This document shows positions 37,785 to 48,939 of a stretch of DNA of 64,000 nucleotides, in pieces. The position numbers and the translations under genes are program-made. The stretch is from Warburgia ugandensis. Taxonomy: Eukaryota > Streptophyta > Magnoliopsida > Canellales > Canellaceae. Below the pieces are notes generated by a model. That model did not search any database. It worked only from the letters and a program-made list of their open reading frames with translations, and was not told the DNA's origin. How positions within the stretch are numbered: the first letter of the stretch is position 1; every line of letters starts with the position of its first letter. The stretch is from assembly GCA_035236585.1 (NCBI GenBank), contig CP141137.1:11114327-11178326 (forward strand), read 5' to 3'.

Positions 37785-38565
37785 ATGAGCTCTTTCCAAA
37801 TGCATCCATGGCTAGTGAGATCAGTTCTCTATCTCCACCTGTTTTCTTTCATTCTTCAAACTTCCTTCTCCCAAGATGGAGGATATACGGAATGTTCACC
37901 TACCCAAATTCCCTGCGGATCTCTCTTCGAAATCAGATTTCCTTTCTGGATCCAGGATCGATGGTCTAATTGCGGTTATCCTGGTTTTAGACTCACCTGT
38001 GAAGGAGATAATACGCTTGTAACAGAGATGCGTGGTCAGAAATACCATGTTAAGGCTATCGATTATGAGAACCAGATCGCAACAGTTGTCCGTAAGGACC
38101 TGATAGGCAAGACATGTCCTCTACCTTCAGATAACACCACTCTAGACTTCTCTCGATTTGGATATGCTCCTGGAGTTGTCAATGTCACCATATACCACGA
38201 CTGCTCTAGCCCCATTTCAGATGGATACTATGCGGGCTTCAGCCTTCTCCCGTGCTTCTCAGGTGCTTACTTTACAATGGGAACACCAGTACCTCCAGAT
38301 ACCGGAAATGTTTTTGGAAACTGCAGGGCTACAGTGCTTTCAATGTTCCAATTGGATGTGCGTCGAGTGGTGGAAATCCAAAGTCACCTGAGCGAAGTTT
38401 TGGAGGGCGGCTTCAATGTGACATGGACCGTAGGGACTGGTTGGTGCAGCGAATGCCTTAGTAGTGGTGGCTATTGTGGTTACACGGTCGATCCTGAACT
38501 AGCTATATGTTTTTGCACTGATCAACCACATTTGAGAACGTGTCTAGGCCGCCCTATCAGCACAG
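37785..38565 (+). CDS. GUB_WAK_bind/WAK_assoc ectodomain exon, orphan (locus D)
   Basis: An intact exon of 260 codons plus one base. It has a signal peptide of about 29 residues (MSSFQMHPWLVRSVLYLHLF onward, cut before QDGG) and a GUB_WAK_bind domain at about 35-110 (CGSLFEIRFPFW, CGYPGFRLTC), presumed to contact cell-wall pectin. A WAK_assoc domain follows at about 160-258 (NCRATVLSMFQ, GGFNVTWTVGTGWCSEC, SGGYCGY, CFC). The first ATG is used; a second in-frame ATG is at 37800. It ends AGCACAG|GTACG, a phase 1 donor as in genes B, C and E. Read through, the frame would add nine codons before a stop at 38589-38591. No exon 2 or kinase exon was found before gene C, so it is either the front of a receptor whose kinase was lost, a secreted wall-binding protein made by read-through, or a gene with a very long intron. 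No frame damage is seen. Confidence 0.85.
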
Positions 38566-38971
38566 GTACGCCTAACGTCTGTCTAGATTAAATACTTTCC
38601 ATAAAAGAAACAAAATACTAAACTGTGAAAGTGATTTCTACGGGAAACGAGTCAAGGTACAGATGTTTGGAATTCATTTTGCAGGGGAAAAGTTTTCCCA
38701 GAAAATAATGTCCTATAAAAAGGGTGATGATGAACTTCGAGCCCTCAATTAGTGAAGCAACCTTAATTTCAGTGTCTGAGTTATTTATAACAAGGGTCTT
38801 GTAGAGGCACGTAGTTGTTGGTATTTTTCACCAACTCTTATTTCTAGGAATTTTCCAAGTTTTGCTTCTGTTGGTGGAATTATTTGGTCATGACAAATTG
38901 GGGAAATGATTTATATATATTGAACATGAGGAGTTTCTCTGCGTTAGGTTAAGACCATACATATTCTATAG

Positions 38972-39041
38972 GTAAGCACCAAACACTAGTTTAGTGCTTC
39001 CCATTCAAATTGCCTTGATTATATTCACGAGCCTGTGTTGT
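38972..39041. repeat. 70 bp dispersed repeat, copy 2
   Basis: Same-strand partner of 37326-37395. Confidence 0.75.
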
Positions 39042-39183
39042 GAGAATTGTAAAATATTTTTCTTAACAACGCTCTAATAACCAAAGTTTGTAGTTTTTTC
39101 TTCACTATTGATGAAAAGGCTCATTTGTTTCTTCTAACATAATATGTTTTGATTAACCAATTGACAGCTAAACTCTTTGATTT

Positions 39184-39428
39184 TGTGAAGCTCTCGGCCA
39201 ATGAGGGCTGGCCAAGAGAAGGCTGGCAAGCTTCTAGACTACGGTGAAGGACAAAGAGTTAGTCCCACATTATCTGGGAAGATGAAACTGGGTTGTTTAT
39301 AAGAGTTCGGGGAACTGTAATGGTCATAATGCTTTTTGCCTAGAAAACTAGGGAAGAACAAAACCGTACAGGGTGTATGGGCATCCCAAAAGACATTATT
39401 GTGACTACTGGAACCCCGGGGTATTACA
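39184..39428 (-). mobile_element. Short solo LTR, 245 bp
   Basis: On the minus strand it begins TGTAATACCCCGG and ends GAGAGCTTCACA, with a 5 bp target duplication GATTT at 39179-39183 and 39429-39433. It is related in inverted orientation to 44121-44366 (shared CTTTGTCC, CAGCCTTCTCTTGGCC, CAGTTTC). No internal region is present. Confidence 0.75.
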
Positions 39429-39573
39429 GATTTTGTTCCTACATTTGAAGACTCAACAAAGTTCAACAAACATGTCCACATTTCCTGAGTTGGTTTGGCA
39501 ACTTCCTGCTTTCTTAGAGGCCAGCAGCTCCTATTAAATGTTTTGTCTACAACTAGTCAGCAAAAGACGACTT

Positions 39574-39738
39574 GATTTGCCACTAAAATCAACTAGAGCA
39601 TGTTTGAATCAACTTATTGAGTTTAGCAGATTTGCTACTAAAATCAACTAGAGCATGTTTCAATCAACTTATTGAGTTTAGCAGATTTGCCACTAAAATC
39701 AACTAAAGCATGTTTCAATCAACTTATTGAGTTTAGCA
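39574..39738. repeat. 55 bp tandem repeat, three units
   Basis: Units start GATTTGC.ACTAAAATCAAC at 39574, 39629 and 39684, exactly 55 bp apart, and differ at only a few positions, so the expansion is recent. Confidence 0.95.
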
Positions 39739-40065
39739 CTGTCTTAAAGGTACTAAATGAATGTTTTATATTTATCTACTATTTGTTCTATAGATGGCTC
39801 CACTCAGTAGAATTATTGTTTTGTTAGTTACATCAGTTTAGGTAGCATCTTGAGATTACTGGCAGATTGATCTACCTTCAAGATTTGTTGATCTCTCCCT
39901 TGTAATCCTTATCTTTTTCCGTATTTCTTGTGCTCAACCATACTCGAGAAGTAAACTTCCATCGAAATTAATTTTTTCCTTGAATTTTAGATGTCTCCTA
40001 AAATCAATTTGCTTGAACCTTTGTTCATTCGAGCCTCTTAATTCTTAGCTCTACTTGACAAGGAA

Positions 40066-40155
40066 GGTGTGCGTCGCCTTGAGCGCTGTGAAACGAGTGT
40101 GAGCAATATTTTGGGGGACGGTTTTAATATGATATGGACTGTAGGGAGTCAGATG
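40066..40155 (+). pseudogene. WAK_assoc fragment of a lost receptor
   Basis: The translation VRRLERCETSVSNILGDGFN then MIWTVGSQMC matches locus D's VRRVVEIQSHLSEVLEGGFN then VTWTVGTGWC in order and spacing. It is a short orphan piece with no frame before or after it. The downstream sequence from 40160 is promoter-type DNA. Confidence 0.7.
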
Positions 40156-40159
40156 TGTA

Positions 40160-41160
40160 GTCCTCATTTTATACTTGTTCAGTGATTACAACCATTCACT
40201 TGATATGCCTTCGCTCCGAATGGATTGCATACAGAATCCTTCTCTGTCGGACTGTCTGTGCCTCAGGTTTGTAGAAGCTTTCAGTTATTGGGTCTTAACA
40301 TTTTCCTTTAGCCGCCCCTCTATTAGAAATGCTACGGGGGATAAATTTTCGGTACTCAACCTAGCTGCCTCATCTTTGGATGGTCCGATCTATTCATTTT
40401 GTTTGGAGTGCTTATAAAAATTGGCTAGAACTCAAAATTCAAATAGTCGTTGGCTGATTTGAGCTATGCTGTCTTAGGTTTTGAAATTATAATCAGTGGA
40501 TTTTTTCTACTGAATTAACCAGCAGCTAGAAGCTTTCTATGCCCATCAATTTCTGAAGTTAGCCTAAATATGGAAGGCCCCACAAGATTTTCTCTTCCTT
40601 AAATTTGTAGGTCCCAAACAGGTTCTTAGAATTCTTCGTTCAGGATTTATTTCTCTTGCAAATTGGCTATTATATACGTCGTGTATATCGTCCAAAAGTG
40701 GTCCCACTCACTTTCACTTCTACTGCATCATTAATATTTTTTGCGCCGAAAAAGAGGGCAGTTGTTATATAAAACCCCTGTATTCGGGCCTGACAGTCTA
40801 GCAAGTAAAAAAGACGACATCTAATTATCTATCATGTCCGTCACTACATGAACGGTCCAGATCAAAGTCAATGTCAGTCGGACGTCGAGGGACAAGCACA
40901 GCGTATTCTAAATCGTTCACCTTCCACTATCGAAACCTGTTCTTGTAAATTCCTTATTATTACAAAATTAATAAACATGGACTCGTCAAACCCAAGGAAG
41001 GGGTTAGAAAGTGGGGAAACAGTGGCGTCACCATCAATCCATCCTCCATGAGGAAGAATATTCAAAGATAAGAAAGCAGAAAGTCTTCCTCTTAGTTCGA
41101 TCTTCTTTCTCTCCATCCAAGTCATCTTAAAGTCTGTTTGACGGTGACCGAATCCCACGT
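40160..41160 (+). promoter_or_regulatory. Duplicated receptor-gene promoter region (middle copy)
   Basis: Homologous in direct orientation to 48940-49825 upstream of gene C and in part to 20430-20720. It leads into a broken ectodomain piece at 41161-41311. Regulatory sites are not resolvable from sequence alone. Confidence 0.7.
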
Positions 41161-41311
41161 TTAAATCTTTTACCATAACCATTCAATTTCACTCCTTAGC
41201 ACTGAATCCTCGTCAACTGAAACATGCCCAATTTCCCTTCATAATCTCACTCTTGATAGAACTCCGTTTTATCTTACTAGAGCCACCCAAAATCTGTCCT
41301 TATTCTTCAAT
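41161..41311 (+). pseudogene. GUB_WAK_bind fragment, internally deleted
   Basis: About 150 bp nearly identical to 50400-50550 of gene C (NHSISLLSTESSSTETCPIS and LHNLTLDRTPFYLTRATQNL). Upstream, the match to gene C's promoter ends at about 49826, so roughly 570 bp including the start codon, signal peptide and first cysteines are missing. The remainder of the exon is absent after 41311. Its closeness to gene C points to a recent origin. Confidence 0.85.
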
Positions 41312-42000
41312 TGCATACGTGTAAGATAGGATATCTTGCCTTTGTTAACAACCAATTTATGGGCCTATGCATGCCTTAAGATCACTAATGAACCCGCTAA
41401 TTTAATAAGTAACACCATGTCTATCCAATTATCACCAATTTACCTCACGATTCCTATGATCCCAGAATCTCACCAAGAAATGGTGAACTATTCATTTTGT
41501 TGCATTAGCTTGCCGATTGTTGTTTGTCTTGGTCTAAATTCGCTTTTCAGCGAAAGGAAAAACAGGTCAAATTTTCCAGTGACATGCACTGCCAATGCTA
41601 GAATCTAAAACCCCATTGATTTGCTAAGATAACCATTTTATGGTGTGTCGTTTTTCTTCAGTTGATGCACTGGATGGTAACCATTGGAAATGGCAAAACC
41701 GTCAATCCCTTGGGCTTGAGTTCTAGTGACATCTCACTAGTTATTGTGGATATGATTTTTGTCCATATAAATTTCCTATACCAAGATTACGTTTAACACT
41801 CTGAAGCGTGCGCATGCAGAGTAGCTACACACTGTCGTGGCCCTACCTAGTCAACATTTTGCATTGACTTGGATTTTGCAATTGCTGTTCTAAAGTTAAT
41901 TCTTGACTTGGGACTACAAACTTCATTCTCTGCATTTTAGCTTCCCAATCTATTCCTTCCAATTACCAGTTTCCATTTCAATTTGTCCTGCAGAAGTAGT
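41312..42000. other. Spacer, nothing recognised
   Basis: No coding frame or element was recognised. Confidence 0.5.
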
Positions 42001-42049
42001 CTGCAAAGCAGAACAAGTGAGAACCCAGCCTTAGTTTGGGTTATTGGAA

Positions 42050-42690
42050 ATGCATCCATGGCTCTTATAATCTTCTCCTCTCTCTTAATTTCTTGTTCTT
42101 TGCTCCTACTCTTTCCCAGCATGTGGATGAACTTTATTTGCTCTTGTCAACTTCACCTGCGGAAACCTCAAACCTCTATATCAGTTATTGGTAAACCCCC
42201 AGATGGATGCAGCCATGAAGGGTATCAAATCAACTGCAGAGAGGGTTCTTCGAGATAGACATTGGGCCAGATTATGGTATATCATGTCAGATCATTAGCC
42301 GAATTTTAACAGTTTTTGACAAGAGTTCGGTTAACAAGTCCTATCCTCTGCCCCAAAGAACTAGTCTCCATTATGGGCGTTTCAATTACAACAGTCAGAC
42401 TCTTATCTTATATCCCGACTGCTCAAAACCGATTGTGGACGAACAGTTCCGAGAGTATACTCGCCTCACAAGTCCCCCGCAAGCATGCTTTATTGGGTTC
42501 TTAGGAAGCCCTGTGGATCATGTTGATTCTTCCGGCGATTGCCAAGTTAGTATCTTGCAGGTTTTCAAGGGGGCAAAATCTTTTCTGTAAGAAAATCCGA
42601 ATAATTTTGGATATTTTGTGAAGGCGCGTTTTTTATCTGACTTGGACCGCGGGGCTCGGAAAAATCCTGGTGTAGAACCAGGAATTTAAT
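42050..42690 (+). pseudogene. Ectodomain pseudogene, GUB_WAK_bind type
   Basis: A signal-peptide-like hydrophobic stretch (ALIIFSSLLISCSLLLLFPS near 42060-42120) is followed, in shifting frames, by DGCSHEGYQINCREGSS, SYPLPQRTSLHYGRFNYNSQ, TLILYPDCSKPIVDEQFREY and SGDCQVSILQVFKGAKSFL. This is the order of a receptor ectodomain, of a subtype unlike genes B, C and D. Several frameshifts and stops make it dead. A further piece lies at 42862-43000. Confidence 0.75.
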
Positions 42691-42861
42691 GTGCCCTATT
42701 GCGGGAATTTAATGTGAGAGTGGGGGCCTCTACAATATGCTTGGTGTAGAAGCGGGACCTCCAACACATTCCTTGCCCAATGGCGGGAATGCATGCTTCA
42801 AGGCGTGGCCAATCCATCTTTATACATTTAAATGGTTTTCAAGTGCCAAGTTAGCTAGCTG

Positions 42862-43000
42862 CAATTGTATTGGAGGATATGAAATGAGGATTGCCAATGT
42901 TGTGAAGGAGGATTTCAATTTGACGGCAAATGTAGGGGCTTACATTTGTAGGCCTTGCCAGGACTCAGGACACCTCTCTTGCACCCAAATTAAATTTTAG
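42862..43000 (+). pseudogene. WAK_assoc-like fragment
   Basis: The translation contains EDFNLTANVGAYICRPCQDS and GHLSC, close in pattern to the family motif GFNLTW...C..CQDSGG.C. It is probably the displaced end of the pseudogene at 42050-42690, or a relic of another copy. Confidence 0.5.
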
Positions 43001-44115
43001 TGACAAGGTACTGTTTGCTGATCCTAGATAATGGTTTCCTCCTCTCCTTTTGTCTAGCGTTATTCTCCTGACCAGGTTTGCTTGGTCTTGGGACTTTCTT
43101 TATTTCTCACTCCTCTCTTGGGATTAATTATACTAAGAAAAATGATAAGGACATCCAATCGGACCCACTTGAACATGTATTTCATCTAAGATGGAGAAAT
43201 TCATCCTAGAACACTAAATAATCGATCTTTGTTAGAACTTATACGGCAAAATATTAAGTTATGCTTGAGGGTAAGAGGGTAGGATCATCCGATCAAGGTC
43301 AAGTTAATGGCAATTGGACAGTCCGCTCATCACCTGTCAGATTTTTATTGATAATGTTCATGTGGTAAACGCTGTGCCCAGAAAATGGCTGTTAGATTCA
43401 AGACTCAAGTGCCTTTTGTTTCCTTGGTGACATTGTTGTTCTTTTGCTTTTGGATTCATGACTGTGAAAGACATTATTGTCCTTTAAAAATGGTAGCAGC
43501 CAGTCTTTTCTTCGGCTTTCAATAATCTCTGATTTGAACTTTTGACTCAAATATATCTCCTGTCCTCTTTCTTTCCTTTGTCATCAAGATTTGATGTTCC
43601 ATAAACAAGCCACAAATCGTGTGTTCTTCCCAAAAGCATCCATGGCTCTTACCGTTACTTCTTTCTCTCCCTCCTCTTCTTCATGCTTCATACTTTCATC
43701 TCTGGAACAAACCAGGGGATACACGTTGTGTGCTCATGGAGATCTCATTGTCACCACTATTCAAACCTAATTTCGGATGAAAATCAGGTGGGTTGTACTT
43801 AAAAATAAAAAAACGAAGATTCATTCAACAAAAAACAAAGATAATACATCCATTGTTAAAGTTTATTTTCCTTTCATACAGAACTTCTCTTAAATCATTC
43901 GACAAGGTAATACTAAAAGCTGGGAGAACTGAATTATTTCATATTTTGGATTTCTTTGACGATGCCCTTTTCACCAGGAACTAAGGACTTCACTTGTTTC
44001 TCAAATGCCTCATAATAGTCCTTCCATAGATTGCTTCAGTGTCATGTGGATTTATTTACTGGATGATGTATTTAATGTGCGAGTGGGGGACACTGAATGT
44101 ACATTTTTGTCCTAG
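43001..44115. other. Spacer with a possible signal-peptide relic
   Basis: Around 43640-43770, the words ATCCATGGCTCTTACCG and ...CTCCCTCCTCTTCTTCATGCTTC resemble the start of the neighbouring ectodomain genes, but no cysteine-rich domain follows. Nothing else was recognised. Confidence 0.3.
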
Positions 44116-44120
44116 CAGAG

Positions 44121-45481
44121 TGTAACACCCCGGGATTCCAATAGTTATAATATTTTTCGCTTTGGGACACCCATATACTCCTCATGGTTTTGTTTTTCCC
44201 CAATTTCCTAGGAAAAAAGCATTATGACTGTTAGAGTTTCCCGTACTCCTATAACAGCCCAGTTTCCTCTCTCTAGGCAACGTAGGACTAATTCTTTGTC
44301 CCTCACCCCAACCTAGAAGCCTGCCAGCCTTCTCTTGGCCTACCCTCATCAGCCCAGGACTTCACATTAATTGTAATGGCCCACATTTTTAAGAAATAAA
44401 GAAATATTATATTTATAATTGATGAAAATTTTTAAGTCAATTGTTCTCGAAAATATTGATCAGTGCCAGTGATAGGACAATAAGTACACTCAGCAATGGA
44501 ATAATTTTTTTGAAAGGATTGATTTTTGAATTAATCATTCAATGAATATAGAATTGAATTTGCCTCAAACCTTTATATGCCTTGGATATAAATTGTGTTA
44601 TCTAATATTATGTTATTTTGATTGTTATATAACTATTTGATAATAATTGAGATGTTGCAATTTTACAATGGCATTTTAATAGTACATGTATACACTTTTA
44701 AGTAAAAAAAAAAAAAAACTTGCAAAGCATGATTTTCGTAGTTTTTGGCAAGTTTTAGATTTTCTACTTCACCAAACCACCCAATAGGTGAAAGGCAGAA
44801 GGAAAAGCTTGAGATTGAAGCGTAGGAAGTTGAGTGAACTTGGAGTTTCAAAGTATGAAGACTGGAAAATAGTTTTATTTTATTTAAAAACTTTAGTAAA
44901 TTTGTAATAAATTGTAGCATTTGAAATTGTTATTTAGCTTAGTAGCGTTTGGGTTGTGACTAGTAGGTCTAGACTGGCTGAAAAAGTTAAATTATTAGTT
45001 TGATATATATTGTGGAGTTTTATTAGACATACTTGGGCTTAAAGAAGCAATTAAACTTTATTATTATACTTAGAGATTTTTTATTTTATTTTTAAGGATC
45101 GATCATGACAAGATTTTCAAAAATATTTAGAAAATCTCTTTATAAAACCCAAGACGTCACAGTTGGTATCAGAGCCAACTCCTAACCCGATGTGGGCTGG
45201 CCGGCACGTGGTTCCCAGATACTTGTGGGCGTAACATGCGGGAACGTGTGTTCCCTAAGAGGGGTAGGATTACTGTTAAGTGGCACATAGCAGGTTTAAG
45301 AATTAGTCTCGCGTCACTAAGGAGAAAGTTACTGGGCTGTTGATAAGAGTTAGGAGGACTTTACATGCAACAAAGCCTTTTCCCGCAAGAAAAAAACAAA
45401 GCCGTGAGGGGCCTGGGTGATATGAGCCCCAGCCTCCAAAGCAAACAATATTATTGTGTGTGGGGCCCTCAGGATGTTACA
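44121..45481 (+). mobile_element. LTR-element remnant, 1361 bp
   Basis: Begins TGTAACACCCCGGG and ends GGATGTTACA, with a 5 bp target duplication CAGAG at 44116-44120 and 45482-45486. A primer-binding-site-like TGGTATCAGAGCC (initiator Met tRNA type) lies inside at about 45156. The first 246 bp are related to the short LTR at 39184-39428. No protein-coding part is visible, so it is a fossil or a non-autonomous derivative; which one cannot be decided here. Confidence 0.75.
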
Positions 45482-45486
45482 CAGAG

Positions 45487-46384
45487 CAATCAGTTTCGGT
45501 GCTGATCAGTAGTATTTTGGAAAGGTCTGATGCCCTGCTGACGGGCACAGGCACGTGCACACAGGTCAAGCAGGTTTTTAAACCTTTAATTGAAGCTGGA
45601 AAGTTTTTAGAGAAAGAAGGGCATATGTTGGGAGTTAATTTTTGCAAGGAAAGTTCTCTAAGAAACTACAGATCCTGGTGAGCCGTGTATCTTAGCGTAA
45701 GTGAACAATAGAGGTCTTTTACAGCACCTACTTATTTTGGCGTTTTCCACCATTTCTTTTTTGTTTGATTTGTTGATGTTTTGTCCTGTTAGAGGTATGT
45801 TTTTTATTAGAAAAGCTAGGAGATGAGGTCTATTGATTGTTGCTCCAAACATGGATCATGGTATCTTTACATTGGTTAAAGAGCCTTGTTAGTCTATTGA
45901 AGACTATAAAATTGTAGAAAGACAGATTTTATCTATATTTCATTTTCTTTGGGATACTGAAGTTTTCCTTATATCCGTGGAAGGTACCAAATGACAATTT
46001 CTAGGCTTTTTGTTGTATCTAATGATTCTTCTATGTTGGATTTCTACTGTCCTCGTATTGTCTCTTACAAGATAGCAGCTAGAATTCTTAATAACATGTA
46101 TCCAAAAACTTGTGGCCTTACCCTTGATTCCGTCAACCATCAATGTTTTGTAGTTTCTTCATTCAGAGTGGCTTCTCAAGCCCCATACTAGTTTCCTTGC
46201 TGCTATTGTCTCTAATCTTGGGGTTAAGTTTACCTCTAGTGGTTTTCTCTCCAGAAATCTTTCATCTACGAACACATAATCCAATAAGGACAATGGTAGC
46301 AGGATGGGACCCTGAATGCAGCTTCAATTTTCATACCAACCCTATTCAAATGTACTTTCTTTGGTCAATGTTCTCTCTATCCTG
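45487..46384. other. Spacer, no gene recognised
   Basis: Has short open frames on both strands without recognisable domains. Confidence 0.5.
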
Positions 46385-48440
46385 ATTTCCTATGTTGTGT
46401 CCATAAGCTAATAAGATGGCAATGAAAACCTGTAAGCATTGTGTGGTAAGCCAGGCTCTTTATGCAGAGGGTGCCATACTTAGGCTGCCATACATTAGAT
46501 TAATTTAATTTGTTCGACGATCATTTGGTTAAGTATTCATGGGAGTTGACTCAATTGGCTCGGTATTTAGTCAAGCCATTAGTTTGGCTTGGATAGTGCA
46601 GAGTGTCATTTGAGTCATGGAACTCAACTGTATGACCTCTAACATAAGTAACAAACATTAGTAACTTGATGGGTACTGACTGATATCTATCAAGTTATGA
46701 AAAGTTTTCATTTATATTGGAAAAGAAGTTGACAGTAAATTTATGATTTCTTCCACTGTTAGAATTGCTCCAGAAATGTCTACGATCATGTATTGCTATT
46801 TTTGTTGAAGGTAGAACTGAGTGGGATCGAGTCACTAACAACCCTGCCTCATGTTTGAGTTACGATTCTGAATTTTGAAATTCTATTGCCATTTTAGTTG
46901 CAGATAGAAGATTCTTACTCATTTGCACTGTTTGGGATGTTGTATGATTTCCCTTGATTTTATACTTTGTTTAGCTTCTACTAGTTTTAACTTCGATTGA
47001 CGATACCACCGTTGAGCCTGGAATCCCTGTTTGTGTTAGCATTCCGCCAAGAAAAAGTAAGTCCCTCATTTTTGTTGAACTGTCTTGGGGATTACAAGTC
47101 CCTTCCACATGGACCAAAGCCATTATGTTTCCCGTTACTGGATTTATAGATTCAACCATACAACACATAATGAATTGTCTCACAACCAAGGGGTTATGAG
47201 TCCAAGACACAGCTTAGACCAAGTGGTCGTACCAGTTCAACCATCAAGCTAGATCCAAACAGTACTGCCCATGGTATCCTGTCAAAGATGATTAGCAGAA
47301 ACTTGGCTTTCAATGAATAAAAAAGGTACTTCGATAACTGAGAAATTTGAAATCTGCTGTAAAGATCAGAAGCAACAGAACATCCTTGATTTGGAAGGAA
47401 ACCTTTGGAGGGCATCTTTCTTAAACCCCAAGAAAATATAGTGTGAAAGCAAAATTTTTATCAATTCTTTGGACCTACAGGTTGTTGTTCCATATAGTTA
47501 GACTTCTTTCTTTGGTAACTCTATCTCTTGAGTGAAATCAAGGGAGCATGAGTGATGTTTCAAAAAGCAGGTTTCAATTTGAGGGGAATGGAGGGGCATG
47601 ATATTTCTCGCCCTTGCTTTGGTTTTGGTGGTTTATGTAGTTCTAATACAGGCGGTTCTGGTGAAGGCCCTCCCCGTTTCTACAGCCACCAACCTCATAT
47701 CTTTTATGCTTGTCATGACAAGATGTGTGGTGTTACTTGTTTATTCTTCATCACCCTTTACTAATTCTCTTGTTGAACTAGGGTTTTATTCTACTTAAAT
47801 TTTGTATTTTGAGATTTGAAACTGGCCCATCCTCCGCTTTGTACTACTAACAAGACAAGCTTGGATTTCTAGAACAAGAGGATGTCCCATGATTAAAAGA
47901 TATTGTCTCTCTCTTAAGTTGTCCCATTGCAATCAAGTCTTGAAGTTCTTAAACTATGCACCCATTAGGCTTCCTTACAAATCAAGAGGTTGTAGTTTCA
48001 AGTCCATTCTCGATTTAAAAGGAAAAAGGTCTCCGTAGAGCCTATTAATTTGTTCAATGATCTAATCATTGTTGGGCCTTGCTGTGAATGATGAGCTGCA
48101 TTCCCCCCTAGATAATTCCTTAAAATTTTGTAAAAGCTCTGCTGACTAATAAAGACTCTTTCTTGTTATTTCCTATTTGAAGGCAACATAGATATTTAGT
48201 TTTAGGTGTAGGTCGTCTAGTGTTAGTTGGTTTTGTTAACAGCATTAAAGTAGTCGCAGTGACTTTTATGTCTGACCCAAAATTTTCTATTATTAACATA
48301 TGGGGATCCATCCATATTACTGCCCATCTTAGCTTATTAATCAATTAAATACATTAGTTTCTCTGTTGGGAGATCTCCAGATAAAAGGCCCAGATCACGT
48401 TCAATGCAAATATGATGTTGTTAAGAACTTTAACCTTCAA
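46385..48440. repeat. Older third copy of the large duplicated intron region
   Basis: Diverged but clear homology to 1048-2198 (here 46385-47554) and 4618-6040 (here 47555-48440) and to the right-hand copy. It lacks the 2.4 kb solo LTR (single GAGTG at 47550-47554), the 500 bp stretch matching 5071-5570, and the RTE LINE. It therefore preserves the ancestral state for three events. No exon was recognised in it. Confidence 0.88.
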
Positions 48441-48939
48441 GCTAGAAGTTCCAAAACCGAGATAACGTATCAAGTTAATTTCTTAAACCAATGTCCTATA
48501 CCATAGGGCCCCTTTGACCCATGCCACTAGTGGGCCCCACTTACCGTCATAACAGATCTACAAAGTTTTATAATTTACAATTTATACTCAAATCTGTTCC
48601 AGTCAAAAGTTTTGAAACTACTCGTAGAAATTTGCGAACCAAATTTTCTAGTCTCCTGTGGAAATAGATGCTTGACTTAGGAGACCATAGACTGAAGTTT
48701 GCCAACTGGCTCTTTGAAACGGCCAACGTCCATTGTTGTCCACCCCGCAATAATAGTCCCAACAGCAGAACAAGGGAAATCCCAGAAACATCTTCAGTTA
48801 TTTCTCTGCAATCCTTGGATAACATCTAACTTATAGTTGGAAGAGTATTCAGATTACTTAATTGATGATCTTTTGGACTCCTGCCTTCTGGATAAAGGGT
48901 CTCGTGTACACTCTTTCATTTTGGTAATGACAACCTTCT
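48441..48939. other. Spacer, no gene recognised
   Basis: No clear coding or repeat content. Confidence 0.45.

Noticed and set aside
38686-38760. Exon 2 of locus D after TTTTGCAG at about 38685
   Set aside because: The splice signal is good, but the coding sense (GEKFSQKIMSYKKG) only weakly fits and no GT donor ends it at the expected length.
45454-45681. Receptor ectodomain piece next to the LTR remnant
   Set aside because: The frame (SVSVLISSILERSDALLTGT) begins inside the LTR remnant, and I could not match it to the WAK_assoc pattern.
47552-47798. Overlapping open frames with a hydrophobic product
   Set aside because: They are not kept in the two homologous copies at about 4620-4800 and 60920-61100, so they are not coding.
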